Assembly (NCBI GenBank): GCA_001313085.1
Contig: BBFE01000035.1
Location: 1-42,978, forward strand
DNA length: 42,978 nucleotides
Direction of reading: 5' to 3'
From: Paenibacillus sp. JCM 18996
GTDB lineage: Bacteria > Bacillota > Bacilli > Paenibacillales > NBRC-103111
Shown here in pieces: positions 1 to 9,263 of this stretch; position 1 is the stretch's first letter, and every line of letters begins with the position of its first letter. A program made the position numbers and the translations under genes. Below the pieces are notes generated by a model. It made no database searches. It had not been told where the DNA came from and saw only the letters and a list, made by a program, of their open reading frames with translations.

Positions 1-556
1 GGCGGATGCCGGGCTCTCGCGGCGCAGAACGGCGGATCGGTCGGACGGCTGTGGGTCGTGCCTCTTGTGAATGCGCGCAGAGGGCAGGCGTTTACGGGGC
101 TTTTTTTTGAACGGGTAAACCAGATTAAGCCGTCTTTAAGCGTGCAGGAAAGGCCGGTTGGTTTGCCGGAAGGGGAAGAATCCTTGGCTGCAGATGATCT
201 GGGGGAAGTTTTTTTACCGGATGGCGCACATTGGTTTCGGACGGTATCCGCCTCGTCGACCGTTGGGTCGAGGAGCTGTTGGATAGAGCGCAGGAAGGAG
301 TGCGTCCGCCGGAGATGATTGCTTTTGTAGGGGAAACGGAAGGCTTTCAGGAGATAATAGAGCAGGCTGCGGAGCGCTGGGACGGCCATGTGCGGATTTT
401 TTTCATCATGAGACGGATGCCCGCGATGTCGGACTGCTGGGTGTAAGGGACTGGATGCATGGGAAATTCGAGGATGTGCATGCTTTCGTGCCGAATTACG
501 CGCAGCTTCCCGAAGCGGAAGCCAATCTGCTGGGGAAAGCTGGAGGAGGCAAATAA
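1..556 (+). CDS. tsaB: TsaB, t6A synthesis partner protein (5' end outside window)
   Basis: Catalytically inactive TsaD paralogue that supports tRNA threonylcarbamoyladenosine formation together with TsaD and TsaE. The visible part opens with the family stretch [17 protein letters not shown], followed by a region rich in Asp and Glu, then [10 protein letters not shown] and MIAFVGE. The frame moves twice: near the T7 run at 209-215 and near the T7 run at 397-403. Removing two T from each restores one reading ending in [21 protein letters not shown] just before the stop at 554-556. The start codon lies upstream of the window. The gene ends 2 bases before rimI, as in the usual tsaB-rimI-tsaD operon. 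Identification rests on motif and context; the frame repairs are inferred. Confidence 0.85.
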
Positions 557-558
557 CG

Positions 559-1078
559 ATGGAAGAACGGCTTAGACAGAGCGTTAATTCCTTGGAATTC
601 AGGTCAATGCGCCTGGAGGATATACCGCAAATTTGTGAAATTGAAAAGCAAGCCTTTACGACTCCCTGGACGGCCCAGGCATTTGAGAATGAATTGACGA
701 ACAATCATTTTGCCCGTTATATGGTTATGGAAACGGACGGAGTGATTGCCGGTTACGGCGGCATGTGGCTGGTAATGGAGGAGGCCCATGTGACCAATAT
801 CGCCCTGCGTCCCGAATACCGGGGCAGGAAGCTCGGGCAGCGGCTGCTGCAGGAACTGCAGAATACCGCCAGCTATCTCGGAGCCGCGAGGATGACGCTT
901 GAGGTGAGGGAGTCCAACCGGATCGCTCAGAACCTGTACGAAAAAAATGGGTTTTTTTACTCTGTAGGTGTCCGCAAGCGGTATTATACCGACAACAATG
1001 AGAATGCGCTCATTATGTGGGCCGATTTGCATAAAAAAATCGGGAAGACGAGAAGACGGCATCAGGTTGGGAGATTGA
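559..1078 (+). CDS. rimI: RimI-family N-acetyltransferase
   Basis: GNAT acetyltransferase expected to acetylate the N-terminal alanine of ribosomal protein S18 (known for E. coli RimI; substrate here inferred). The ATG at 559 follows the tsaB stop and a GGAGGAGG ribosome binding site. Core motifs are in order: [20 protein letters not shown] (acetyl-CoA loop, about residue 80), [19 protein letters not shown] and a C-terminal [19 protein letters not shown]. As written the frame runs on without a stop into tsaD. If the A7 run at 1033-1039 is read as A6, the protein ends at TGA 1076-1078, leaving two bases before the tsaD ATG. I chose that end because separate rimI and tsaD genes are the norm. 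Confidence 0.88.
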
Positions 1079-1080
1079 AC

Positions 1081-2176
1081 ATGGAAGTGAAGAGAAGCGC
1101 GGCACCGGGAGGGCCGACGTATATTCTGGCGATAGAAACGAGCTGTGACGAAACTTCCGTTGCTATTGTGGCTGACGGCAAAATAGTCCTCTCCAACAAA
1201 GTGTCGAGTCAGATCGAGACCCACCAGAAGTTTGGCGGTGTCGTGCCTGAAGTGGCCTCCCGCAAACACGTTGAAAGCATCACCTGGATGATCGAGGAAG
1301 CGTTCGAGGAAGCCGGGGTGAAGCACACGGATCTGTCGGCGATAGCGGTAACCGTAGGCCCGGGGCTGGTTGGATCGCTGCTGGTCGGGGTTTCCGCGGC
1401 CAAGGCGCTGGCGCTGGCATGGGATTTGCCGCTGATCGGAGTCCATCATATTGCGGGGCATATTTACGCGAACCAGCTGGTCAATGAGCTGGAATATCCG
1501 CTAATCTCGCTGGTCGTTTCCGGCGGACATACGGAATTGGTCCTGCTGCCCGAGCCGGGTGTATTCCGGATTATAGGCCAGACCCGTGACGATGCCGCAG
1601 GGGAGGCGTACGACAAAGTCGGACGCGCGATGAAGCTACCCTATCCCGGAGGCCGCAGATCGACCGGCTGGCCCATGAGGCGGAGGAAGCGACCGTGCTG
1701 CCAAGGGCATGGCTTGAGCCGGATTCTTACGATTTCAGCTTCAGCGGCTTGAAATCCGCCGTCCTTGCTGCGCTGAATCAAGCGAAGATGAAGGGCGAGG
1801 ACTTGGACCCCGCGCATGTGGCGCGCGGGTTCCAGGAGTCTGTGCTCGACGTGCTCGTCGAGAAAGCGGCCCGCTCGGTCCGGGAATTCGGAGCGAAGCA
1901 GCTGCTGTTGGCGGGGGGGCGTGGCCGCCAATCGGGGGGCTTCGCTCCCGGCTGGCCGACCGCTGCCGGGAACTGGACGTGCCCCTGCTGGCGCCGCCGC
2001 TCAGCCTGTGCACGGACAATGCGGCGATGATAGCGGCAGCCGCCTTTTTTTTGAAGTGGGACAAGCGCGAGTTTACGACGCTGGATGTCACGGCTCACGC
2101 TGTATATAGCTCGAAGCTTGGTGAGAGGAAGCATATACGCAGAGATGAAGCAAGAAGGCACAGAGTGAAGAGATAG
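1081..2176 (+). CDS. tsaD: TsaD, tRNA N6-adenosine threonylcarbamoyltransferase
   Basis: Transfers the threonylcarbamoyl group to A37 of ANN-decoding tRNAs. The N-terminus carries [27 protein letters not shown], the metal-binding HHIAGHIYA (about residue 125) and [11 protein letters not shown], all hallmarks of the Kae1/Qri7/TsaD family. Three frame changes interrupt it: one base missing near 1652 (GGCCGC where GGCCCGC gives [14 protein letters not shown]), one extra G near 1914-1920 ([11 protein letters not shown]), and one extra G near 1937-1942. The C-terminal metal site reads [11 protein letters not shown]. About 365 residues after repair, roughly 20 longer than usual because of a basic tail ([15 protein letters not shown]) encoded partly by a tandem repeat. 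A terminator follows. Confidence 0.93.
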
Positions 2177-2195
2177 GCACAGGGTGAAGTGAATA
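2157..2195 (+). repeat. Tandem duplication at the 3' end of tsaD
   Basis: Two abutting near-copies, GGCACAGAGTGAAGAGATA (2157-2175) and GGCACAGGGTGAAGTGAATA (2176-2195). The first copy encodes the last residues of TsaD; the second lies beyond the stop. It looks like a local slippage duplication with divergence. No function is apparent. Confidence 0.6.
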
Positions 2196-2210
2196 GTTCC
2201 AAGTGAAGCG

Positions 2211-2244
2211 AGAAGAATGGTGTACTGCCATTCTTCTTTTTTTT
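2211..2244 (+). terminator. Rho-independent terminator after tsaD
   Basis: Perfect inverted repeat AGAAGAATGG / CCATTCTTCT with a 7-base loop (TGTACTG), followed directly by a run of T. It closes the tsaB-rimI-tsaD operon. Confidence 0.9.
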
Positions 2245-2382
2245 GGTATACGATCTGTTACCTCCGCATAAACCAACGTGCTAATTGACCCCTATTCCGT
2301 AATCTTATTATGTATTCTCTCTTAAGTTCAGGTCTACTTCAAATTACGGATTTTTTGAGGCGCTAACCAAACCTGCCAAGCA

Positions 2383-2590
2383 TGTGGACAACAATTATCC
2401 ACAAGTCCTGTGGAAAATGTGCATAACTAGTTCAAAAGCGGACTACATAAGCCCCTGCGTCTGAATAGGTCTCTGGATATGTTGGTCAGGTTTATTTTGT
2501 TGATAATGGGGATAACTTGTTCATATCACTCAAACTCTATGCCCGGATTGGGCTTTACTCTGTGACAAATGTGGATAACTTTGGGGATAA
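2383..2590. promoter_or_regulatory. DnaA-box cluster between tsaD and ydiF
   Basis: About 210 bases crowded with the 9-mer TTATNCACA and its complement. Perfect sites are TTATCCACA at 2395-2403, TGTGCATAA at 2418-2426 and TGTGGATAA at 2570-2578. One-mismatch sites are TGTGGACAA (2383), TGTGGAAAA (2409), TGTTGATAA (2498), TGGGGATAA (2507) and TGGGGATAA (2582). Another, CGTGGATAA, lies at 2782. In Bacillus subtilis the neighbourhood of gcp (tsaD) is, as I recall, one of the few DnaA-box clusters bound by DnaA away from oriC, so the position is conserved. Likely a DnaA-titrating or DnaA-responsive site. Nothing is recognisable in the remaining gene-free parts, 2245-2382 and 2591-2743. Confidence 0.72.
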
Positions 2591-2743
2591 ACTATTTGCC
2601 TCGCCCGGCGCGCGATGTGGTGTTGCACGGAGCTGGTCAGACCCCATCCTCGAGCAACAGCTATGCTGAGCAGGAAATAAGCGCAGACTTCATCGAAATC
2701 AAACCGTTTAGAACCGTGGATTGATTGGTTGGATCTTGTTCTG

Positions 2744-2978
2744 ATGGCCCTTGTCTTACACCTTTCAAACACTCTTTACCGCGTGGATAAACGTCTGAAA
2801 CAAACGGAAGCCGTACTGCATGCTATTTCAAGACAAGTAGGCGTGCCCGAACACCCGTTGAATGAGGAATTGCGGCGGCTTGTAAAAGATGGCGAGAAAA
2901 TTGAGGCAATCAAAAAAAGTGCGAAAAGAGAGGGGTTTATCGCTGCTGTCCGCAAAAGAGTATATTGATTCCTTATAA
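2744..2978 (+). CDS. Small protein with N-terminal hydrophobic segment and L7/L12 C-terminal-like domain
   Basis: About 77 residues after repair. The ATG at 2744 gives MALVLHLSNTLYRVDKRLKQ; a TTG at 2729 in the same frame is an alternative start. The middle reads VPEHPLNEELRRLVKDGEKI. Reading the A7 run at about 2912-2918 as A6 replaces a nonsensical tail with EAIKKVRKERGLSLLSAKEY and a stop at 2976-2978. That tail closely resembles the ribosomal L7/L12 C-terminal fold (KIEAIKxxRExxGxxLxEAKxxV). Small membrane-tethered proteins of this type occur in Paenibacillaceae; their function is unknown. It lies just downstream of the DnaA-box cluster and converges on ydiF. Confidence 0.65.
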
Positions 2979-3000
2979 ACCGTTCCGCCTGACTAAAATA

Positions 3001-3041
3001 AAAAAAACGGTCCGACACACAATATGCGAAATCGAACCGTT
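3001..3041 (-). terminator. Terminator of ydiF (minus strand), perhaps bidirectional
   Basis: Stem arms AACGGTCCGA (3006-3015) and TCGAACCGTT (3032-3041) pair with one mismatch. The A7 run at 3001-3007 gives a U-tract for minus-strand transcripts leaving ydiF. It lies between two converging genes. Confidence 0.65.
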
Positions 3042-3061
3042 GCAACTATATTTTACAAATA

Positions 3062-5014
3062 TTAACAAATTTTACCCCGCAAGCCTTCCCACTCCTCATA
3101 CAGCCCGGCGAGCTGCTCCCGCTTCGTCTCCAGCGCCGCATTCGTCTCCTGCACCTTCACAAAGTCGTTGAAAATTTCCGGCTCCGCCAAGCGCTCCTCC
3201 AGCGCGGTGATCTCCGCTTCCAGATCGGCTATTTGCTGCTCCAACTGCTCCAGCCTGCGCTGGCGGCTCCGTTCCTCGCGCTTGCTCATCTTGTCCGCCT
3301 CATAGGAGCCCGCCGCCGCCGGTTTCTCCACCGCCGCCGAGGCACTCGGCTTAGTCCCTGCTTGCACCAGACGTTCTGCTTCGATCTCGGCGAGCTCCTG
3401 CTTTTTCTCGATATAATCGTCATAGTTTCCAAGAAATTCAACGGCTTCGTCCGAAGAAAGCTCAAGCACGCGCTCTGCCATTTTGTTCAAAAAAATAACG
3501 GTCATGCGAAATAAACAGCAGCGTTCCCTCAAAATCGATCAGCGCCGACTCAAGTACTTCCTTGCTGAACAGATCCAAGTGGTTCGTCGGCTCATCCAGA
3601 ATGAGCACGTTGGCCTGGAGCAGCATCAGCTTCGCCAGTGAGACACGGGCTTTTTTTCGCCGCCGCTTAACGATCCGACCTTCTTGAACACATCCTCGCC
3701 GCTAAAAAAGAAAATTGCCCAGCACTGTCCGGATTCTTACTTCCTCCATATGGGGGTAAGCGCTCCACAGCTCTTCCAGCACGGTGTTCGAGGGATTAAG
3801 GCCCTTCTGTTCCTGGTCGTAATAGCCGATCTCCACACGGGCGCCCCATTGAAACTCGCCTTCGTCAGGCACATGCTGCCCGATGAGCGTCTTCAGCAGA
3901 GACGTTTTGCCGATTCCGTTCGGACCGATCAAAGCAGTTGTCTCCCCGCGCCGGAGGTCGAAGGAAATGCCGCTGAGCAGCTTCTTTTGTTTATTATAGG
4001 ATATCGACAGATTGTTCACCTTGAGCACTTCCTTGCCCGACGTCTGAGAGATCTCGAATGAAAAAAAATGCGCCCGTCTCAAATCCCCCAGAGGCTTATC
4101 CAGCCTCTCCATCTTTTCAAGCGCCTTGCGGCGGCTCTGTGCACGCTTGGTGGTAGAGGCCCGGACGATATTCTTCTGGACAAAATCCTCCATTTTGGCG
4201 ATCTGGTCCTGCTGTTTCTCGTATTGCTTCAGCTGGGCTCGTACTCGGCTTCCTTGAGATCGATGTACCGGGAATAATTCCCCGTATAACGCTTGGAATG
4301 GGTCCGTTCGATTTCATAAATGCTTCCACCAGAGCGTCCAGAAAGTACCGGTCATGGGAGACAACCAGGATGGCGCCGGAATATCCCCGCAGATAACCCT
4401 CAAGCCAAGTCAATGTGGCAATGTCCAAATGGTTGGTCGGCTCATCGAGAATGAGCAGGTCGGGGGCCTGCAGCAGCATTTTGGCCAGCGCGAGGCGCGT
4501 TTTCTGGCCTCCGCTCAGCGAATTGACTTTGCTATCGTAAGACATCTCCTTAAAGCCCATCCCGCTCAAGATCCCTCTGATCTTAGCTTCCATCTCATAG
4601 CCGCCGTGCTCGCGGAACCATTCGGAACGAAGGGCGTAGCGGTTCATCGTGTCCTCGTACTTCTTGGTATCTCCGGCGAGAGCCGGGTCCGCCATAGCCG
4701 TTTCCAGCGAGCGCAGTTCCTTTTCCGTTTGCAGTAAAGAGGCGAATACCCCCAGCAGCTCATCCCAAATCGACTGGTCCGACTGGAGCCCGCTGTTCTG
4801 CTTGAGGTATCCGACCTTTGTTTCCTTTGCCTTAAAAAATCTCCCCGCTGTCGTAGGACAATTCCCCGGCGATAATCTGCAGCAGAGTGGACTTGCCCGC
4901 ACCGTTGACGCCGACAAGCCCGATCCGCTCCCTGGGTTCGATCTGCAGCGATATATTGTTCAGCACCGTTTTGGTGCCGAAGCTTTTCGTAATTCCCGCA
5001 ACTTGCAGCAGCAT
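3062..5014 (-). CDS. ydiF: ABC-F family ATPase (YdiF type)
   Basis: Soluble protein with two ABC domains and no membrane segment, of the ABC-F class that acts on ribosomes (mode inferred from family). Start ATG at 5014. Domain 1 has Walker [10 protein letters not shown], signature [16 protein letters not shown] and Walker [13 protein letters not shown], then SHDRYFLD. The linker is basic and helical ([20 protein letters not shown]). Domain 2 has Walker [14 protein letters not shown], a second [14 protein letters not shown], a second DEPTNHLD and [17 protein letters not shown]. The C-terminal extension is charged coiled coil ending GLRGKIC. About 645 residues after repair, normal for the YdiF subgroup. 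Several frame changes occur, for example near 4840, 4330, 4240, 4065, 3705, 3650 and 3490. Position between tsaD and moaC matches B. subtilis. Confidence 0.9.
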
Positions 5015-5173
5015 AATGAATTCCTCCGTTGTCGTTACTTCTTCTAGTTTACCTGATGATCCGAATATTGAACAAGCATCGGCTCCTCCTGGCGGCGGGC
5101 AAGTTACACAATTGCATCCGGTATGTTAAAATGGAAAGTAACAATCAGTTTTTTTTGGCAGAAAGGGCATCAC

Positions 5174-5793
5174 ATGAACGTGGCAGAGCAGAAAAGCCGT
5201 ATCCGCAGCGAGGTAGAGCTGAGGTTGTCCCAAATGACGGCGGAGGACAAACAAATGAAATCCGCCTCTATTTCCCAGGCGCTGATGCAATTTTGCTCCA
5301 CCTTGTTTCCGTCACCCGAGACAACCGATTCCATCCTTCTTACCTATATGCCTTTCCGAAATGAGGTAGATGTTACCGCGTTGACGGATGGTGCTGGAGC
5401 CGCCGGATACGGGTAGCGGTACCGAGGATCGGACCGGACAGGCAAATGACGCTGCATTTGGTCGGCTCTTACGAGGACATGGAGGAAGGCACTTGGGGAA
5501 TCCGGGAACCGAAGTTTCGGGCCCCCGCTCCTGGCAGGCTTTCTATTATCAAAGCGGCGTTGGTGCCGGGAGTGGCTTTTGATCCATGGCTCGGAAGGCT
5601 GGGTTACGGAGGAGGCTACTATGACCGGCTTCTATCCGGTTGGGAAGGGGAGAGGCCTCTCTTAATGGCAGCTGCATTCGAGGTTCAGCTGATTTCGCGG
5701 GTGCCGATGGAGGACCATGATTTCAAGCTGGACAAGCTGTTCACCGAACGACGAATTCTGGTTCATTCCAGGGAAGGAGGAGGGGCATTGTGA
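5174..5793 (+). CDS. 5-formyltetrahydrofolate cyclo-ligase
   Basis: Converts 5-formyl-THF to 5,10-methenyl-THF using ATP, salvaging a dead-end folate. ATG at 5174 with a GAAAGGG site 8 bases upstream. The N-terminus has helical KSRIRSEVELRLSQM and LTYMPFRNEVDV. The diagnostic nucleotide and folate loop, VPGVAFDPWLGRLGYGGGYY, lies near residue 135. The frame changes near 5390, where one T seems missing (GATGGTG for GATTGGTG); repair gives the expected WCWSRRIRVAVPRI. About 207 residues, slightly longer than typical. Its stop overlaps the GTG of moaC, so the two are probably co-transcribed; divergent from ydiF. Confidence 0.88.
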
Positions 5794-6274
5794 CAAAAGA
5801 TTCGACATTCACGCATTTTAACGAGCAGGGCCGGGCGCGTATGGTCGATATATCCGAAAAGCGGGAGACGAAACGGACGGCAGTAGCGGTTACAAAGGTC
5901 ATGATGAAGCCGGAGACTCTGCAGATGATCCTGCAGGGGCGCGTTGCCAAAGGCGACGTAATGGCGGTTGCCAGGTGGCCGGGATTATGGCTGCTAAGAA
6001 AACCTCCGAATGGATTCCGATGTGCCATCCGCTTGCTTTGACGGGAGTGGACATCCGTTTTAACGATAACGGCAGGGATGAACTGCATATAGAAGCGGAA
6101 GCGAAGACGACCGGCCCGACCGGCGTGGAGATGGAAGCTCTTACGGCAGTATCCGCGGCGGCTTTAACCGTGTATGATATGTGTAAAGCGCTGGAAAAGG
6201 AAATGGTCATCGGCCCCACGATGCTTTTGAACAAAACCGGGGGCAAGAGCGGGGATTTCCACAGAGGAAAATAA
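5790..6274 (+). CDS. moaC: MoaC, cyclic pyranopterin monophosphate synthase
   Basis: Second step of molybdenum cofactor synthesis: forms cPMP from the MoaA product. Start GTG at 5790 overlaps the preceding TGA. Motifs are [14 protein letters not shown] (about residue 18), [32 protein letters not shown] and a C-terminal [20 protein letters not shown]. One C appears to be lost near 5970 (GCCAGG for GCCCAGG), splitting the gene into two frames; repair restores a 161-residue protein of normal length. moaC follows ydiF in B. subtilis too. Here it heads a run of three molybdenum cofactor genes. Confidence 0.93.
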
Positions 6275-6313
6275 ACGGATCCGTACGAATATGAGTGGAG
6301 AGGAGAACTGCTT

Positions 6314-6810
6314 ATGCGCTGGAAAGTTGCGATTTTAACTGCCAGTGATAAAGGCTCGAGAGGAGAAAGAGAAGACACGAGCGCACAGGTGATTCGGGAA
6401 TATGTGGAAGAAGAAATCGACGGGGAGATCGTGGAGTACCGCGTCGTGCCCGACGAACAGCCGGAGATCATCGCCTCTTTGATCGAAATGACGGATTACT
6501 ACCACGCGGATCTCATCCTCACCACAGGAGGGACAGGCCTTGCGGCCAGGGATGTCACCCCTGAAGCGACGCTGCAGGTGATTGACCGGCTCGTTCCGGG
6601 CATTCCGGAGGCGATGCGTATGATTTCCATGCACAAAAAAATCCCCGTGCAATGCTCTCCAGATCCGTCGCGGGAATCCGGAACAAGACGCTGATCATCA
6701 ACCTGCCCGGCAGCCCCAAGGGAGTGCACGAATGCCTGGCGGCGATCATCGACCAGCTCCCTCACGCGCTCGCGATATTGACCGGCGACAAGGGGGAGCA
6801 CAACGTATGA
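6314..6810 (+). CDS. MogA/MoaB-family molybdopterin adenylyltransferase
   Basis: Adenylylates molybdopterin before metal insertion (family role). ATG at 6314 after AGAGGAGAAC. The signature [20 protein letters not shown] sits near residue 75, with [20 protein letters not shown] at the N-terminus. The frame changes near 6641-6646, where one C seems missing: repair gives [20 protein letters not shown] followed by [15 protein letters not shown], the expected C-terminal substrate loop. The stop at 6808-6810 overlaps the next ATG (ATGA), indicating translational coupling with the MoeA-like gene. MogA and MoaB cannot be separated confidently from sequence alone. Confidence 0.85.
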
Positions 6811-7846
6811 AGACAGACGATATGCTGATAGAAGTGAAGGTCGAGGACGCGGTAGGAATGGTGCTTGCGCATGACCTGACGCAAATTTTGCCGGGTGAGT
6901 TCAAGGGCCGCCTGTTCAATAAAGGCCACGTGATCCGTGAAGAGGACATCCCGGCGCTGCTCAATATCGGCAAGGAGCACATCTACACGCTCCGGCTGCA
7001 GCCCGGCTTTATCCACGAGGACGAAGCGGCTGACCGTCTGGCCAATGCAGTACGAGGCGAGCATGTGGAGCTGACCGGCACTCACGAGGCAAAATTACCC
7101 TCAAATCGGCCATCCACGGCTTGGCCAAGATCGATGCCGACTTTGTCCGCGCCGTTAACTCGATAGATCAGGTGATTCTTTCCACTATCCTGAATAATAC
7201 GGTGGTTTCGCCTAAGCACCCTCTGGCGGGTACGCGCGTCATTCCCCTGATCGTGGAGGAGGGGAAGGTGCGCCAGATTGAGGAGATGGCTGCGTCCAGA
7301 GCGGCTGAATACGCCGCCGGAACAGCCGCCGCTGCTCTGCCGGCGGCCGCCCCGATCACCGTCAAGCCGTTCAAGAAGCTTAAAGCCGGATTAATCACGA
7401 CCGGCAGCGAAGTGTTCAAAGGACGGATTACCGACAAATTCGGTCCCGTGGTCAAGGACAAAGTGGCTGCGTTCGGCTCACAAGTGATCGAGCAGAGGTT
7501 CGCTCCGGATGAAAGCGATGCGATTATTGCCGAAATCCGTTATTTTATGGATCTTGGCGTAGACCTTCTGCTGATCACGGGCGGGATGTCCGTCGATCCG
7601 GATGACCGGACGCCGGGAGCGATCAAATCCGCGGGTGCCGATGTCGTTTCCTATGGAACACCTATGCTCCCCGGCTCGATGCTGATGATGGCTTATCTGC
7701 AGGGAGTTCCGGTGATGGGCCTTCCGGGCTGCGTCATGCACGATCCATATACGTCGTTTGATGCACTGCTGCCAAGAATTTGCGCGGGTGAGAAGATCAG
7801 CCGGCAGGATATTGTGGATATGGGCTATGGCGGTCTTTTAAGCTGA
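6807..7846 (+). CDS. MoeA-like molybdopterin-binding protein
   Basis: About 346 residues after repair. The N-terminal 90 residues ([36 protein letters not shown]) resemble the short domain preceding MoeA/MogA-type folds. The C-terminal half is the molybdopterin-binding fold: [20 protein letters not shown], then [20 protein letters not shown] and [15 protein letters not shown]. It lacks the full multi-domain architecture of MoeA (about 400 residues), so it belongs to the shorter MoeA-like class whose exact step is less certain. Frame change near 7090 (one G missing; repaired [17 protein letters not shown]). Coupled to the upstream gene by an ATGA overlap; no terminator was seen before tatA. 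Confidence 0.8.
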
Positions 7847-7890
7847 TAAAAATATACGGCGTTAACTATGAAGACGAGAGAGGTATCCTC

Positions 7891-8148
7891 ATGGGAAATA
7901 TCGGTTTTACTGAAATTTTGCTGCTTCTTGTCGTGGCCCTGCTCCTCTTCGGGCCTAAGAAACTTCCAGAGCTGGGCCGTGCCCTTGGCAGGACCTTAAG
8001 AGAGTTCAAGAACGGCGCTCGCGATCTCATGGAGGAACACGAAACTCCGCAGCGCAAGGAAGTCCATCCTGACCAGCCGGAAGCGCCTAAGGCGGAGTTC
8101 AGGAAAATGGAACAGAGGCCGCAGGACAATAAACGGCTTCCGGAGTAA
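7891..8148 (+). CDS. tatA: TatA, twin-arginine translocase pore subunit
   Basis: 85-residue protein, intact. MGNIGFTEILLLLVVALLLF is the single N-terminal membrane helix, followed by the hallmark FGPKKLPELGRALGRTLREF hinge and amphipathic helix, then a hydrophilic acidic and basic tail. ATG at 7891 after AGAGAGGTATCCTC. Forms the Tat translocation element with TatC just downstream. Placement after molybdenum cofactor genes is functionally sensible, since folded molybdoenzymes are typical Tat cargo; no such enzyme is visible in this window. Confidence 0.95.
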   Translation: MGNIGFTEILLLLVVALLLFGPKKLPELGRALGRTLREFKNGARDLMEEHETPQRKEVHPDQPEAPKAEFRKMEQRPQDNKRLPE

Positions 8149-8250
8149 CAGTTAACGCGGCAAACCGGCTTCGAACAGTACACGGCCTCAATGCATGTTC
8201 ATGATTATTGGACAGGTGGCCTCAAGTTGATCTTAGGAACGGTGACTCAC

Positions 8251-9015
8251 ATGACAGAACAGAACGAAATGTCTCTCGTCGAGCATTTGGGAGAGCTTCG
8301 CAAAAGAATTATTTGGGTGGTCCTGGTCCTGGCACTGGGCATGGTAATCGGATTATTCTCGGCTCAGCCGCTGATCGAGCTGCTGCGGAATATTCCCCCG
8401 GCGAACGGCATGGACTGGAGCGTATTCTCCCCTTGGGACGCCATCCGTTTATACATGAATTTTTTTCTTTAATCATAGGCTGATCATCGTAGTGCCCTTT
8501 GCCATGTTCCAGCTCTGGGGATTCGTTAAACCCGGGCTCCGCGTCGAAGAGCAGAAAGCCTCGCTGATTTATATCCCGGTAGCGCTTTTTTCTGCTGCTC
8601 TGCGGGATGGCCTTCAGCTATGGCGTCGTATTTCCTATGGCTTTTATGTTCAGCTCCTCGATCAGCAAAAAAAATATGGGGCTCAAAGAGGTCTACGGGG
8701 CGGCGCAGTATTTTTTCCTTTTTTGTTTAACATCGTTATTCCTTTATCCCTCATGTTTGAGCTGCCTGTCGTGGTGATGTTCTTAACGAAGTTAAGGATA
8801 CTGAATCCCAACCGTTTATCCAAAATGAGACGCTACGCTACATGGCGCTGGTCGTTCTGTCTACAGTCATTACTCCGCCTGATGCGGTTTCCGCGATTAT
8901 TGTGACGGGTCCGTTGATTGTTTTGTACGAGGTCAGCGTGATGCTGTCGAGAATCGTGTACCGGAAACAGCTGTTGAAAGACGCGGAATGGGAAGCGCAG
9001 AACGGCGGCAATTAA
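8251..9015 (+). CDS. tatC: TatC, twin-arginine signal receptor
   Basis: Six-helix membrane protein that recognises RR signal peptides. ATG at 8251; the N-terminus MSLVEHLGELRKRIIWVVLV is the classic TatC opening. Later come FQLWGFVKPGLRVEE, FELPVVVMFLTKL, and, after repair, ALVVLSTVITPPDAVSAII. Frame changes are at the T7 near 8461-8467, T6 near 8585, A7 near 8668, T6 near 8712 and around 8838. About 250 residues when repaired. Followed by a probable terminator, closing the moaC-tatC segment. Confidence 0.92.
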
Positions 9016-9027
9016 AACACATCTTAG

Positions 9028-9067
9028 AAAAGACAGTCACTTCCTTGGAAATTACAGTCTTTTTTTT
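9028..9067 (+). terminator. Probable terminator after tatC
   Basis: AAAGAC (9028-9034) pairs with GTCTTT next to a T8 run; arms AAGACAGT / ACAGTCTT match except at one position. The loop is long (about 18 bases), so it is a moderate-strength candidate. Confidence 0.5.
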
Positions 9068-9223
9068 GTAAAATAGGCTTGGGCTGCCCGCAAACAGCCC
9101 GGAATAGGCTTACAAGACAAACGTCACGTTGTGGGGTTATGTTATTTATTTTATGGAGACAATGTCTAGGGTGCGAAATTGGCGTTTTTTAAAGTAAATG
9201 AAAAAAATTTAAAACAAAACCAC

Positions 9224-9252
9224 TTGCAAATGCCGCCCAAAATTATTATCAT
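9224..9252 (+). promoter_or_regulatory. Vegetative promoter of groESL
   Basis: TTGCAA (9224-9229), 17-base spacer, TATCAT (9247-9252): a good SigA-type match whose start site would fall just before or within the CIRCE element. The gene-free stretch 9068-9223 also holds a small inverted repeat GGGCTG / CAGCCC (9081-9100) flanked by two AATAGGCTT copies; no function assigned. Confidence 0.7.
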
Positions 9253-9263
9253 AAGAATTGTCA

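Noticed and set aside
604..1461. Long open frame on the minus strand opposite rimI/tsaD (285 codons)
   Set aside because: It is the antisense shadow of two clearly recognised genes; its translation has no coherent domain and no ribosome binding site.
2383..2590. Chromosomal origin (oriC)
   Set aside because: dnaA, dnaN, rpmH and gidA are absent nearby and no AT-rich unwinding element with DnaA-trio pattern was recognised; a non-origin DnaA-box cluster fits better.
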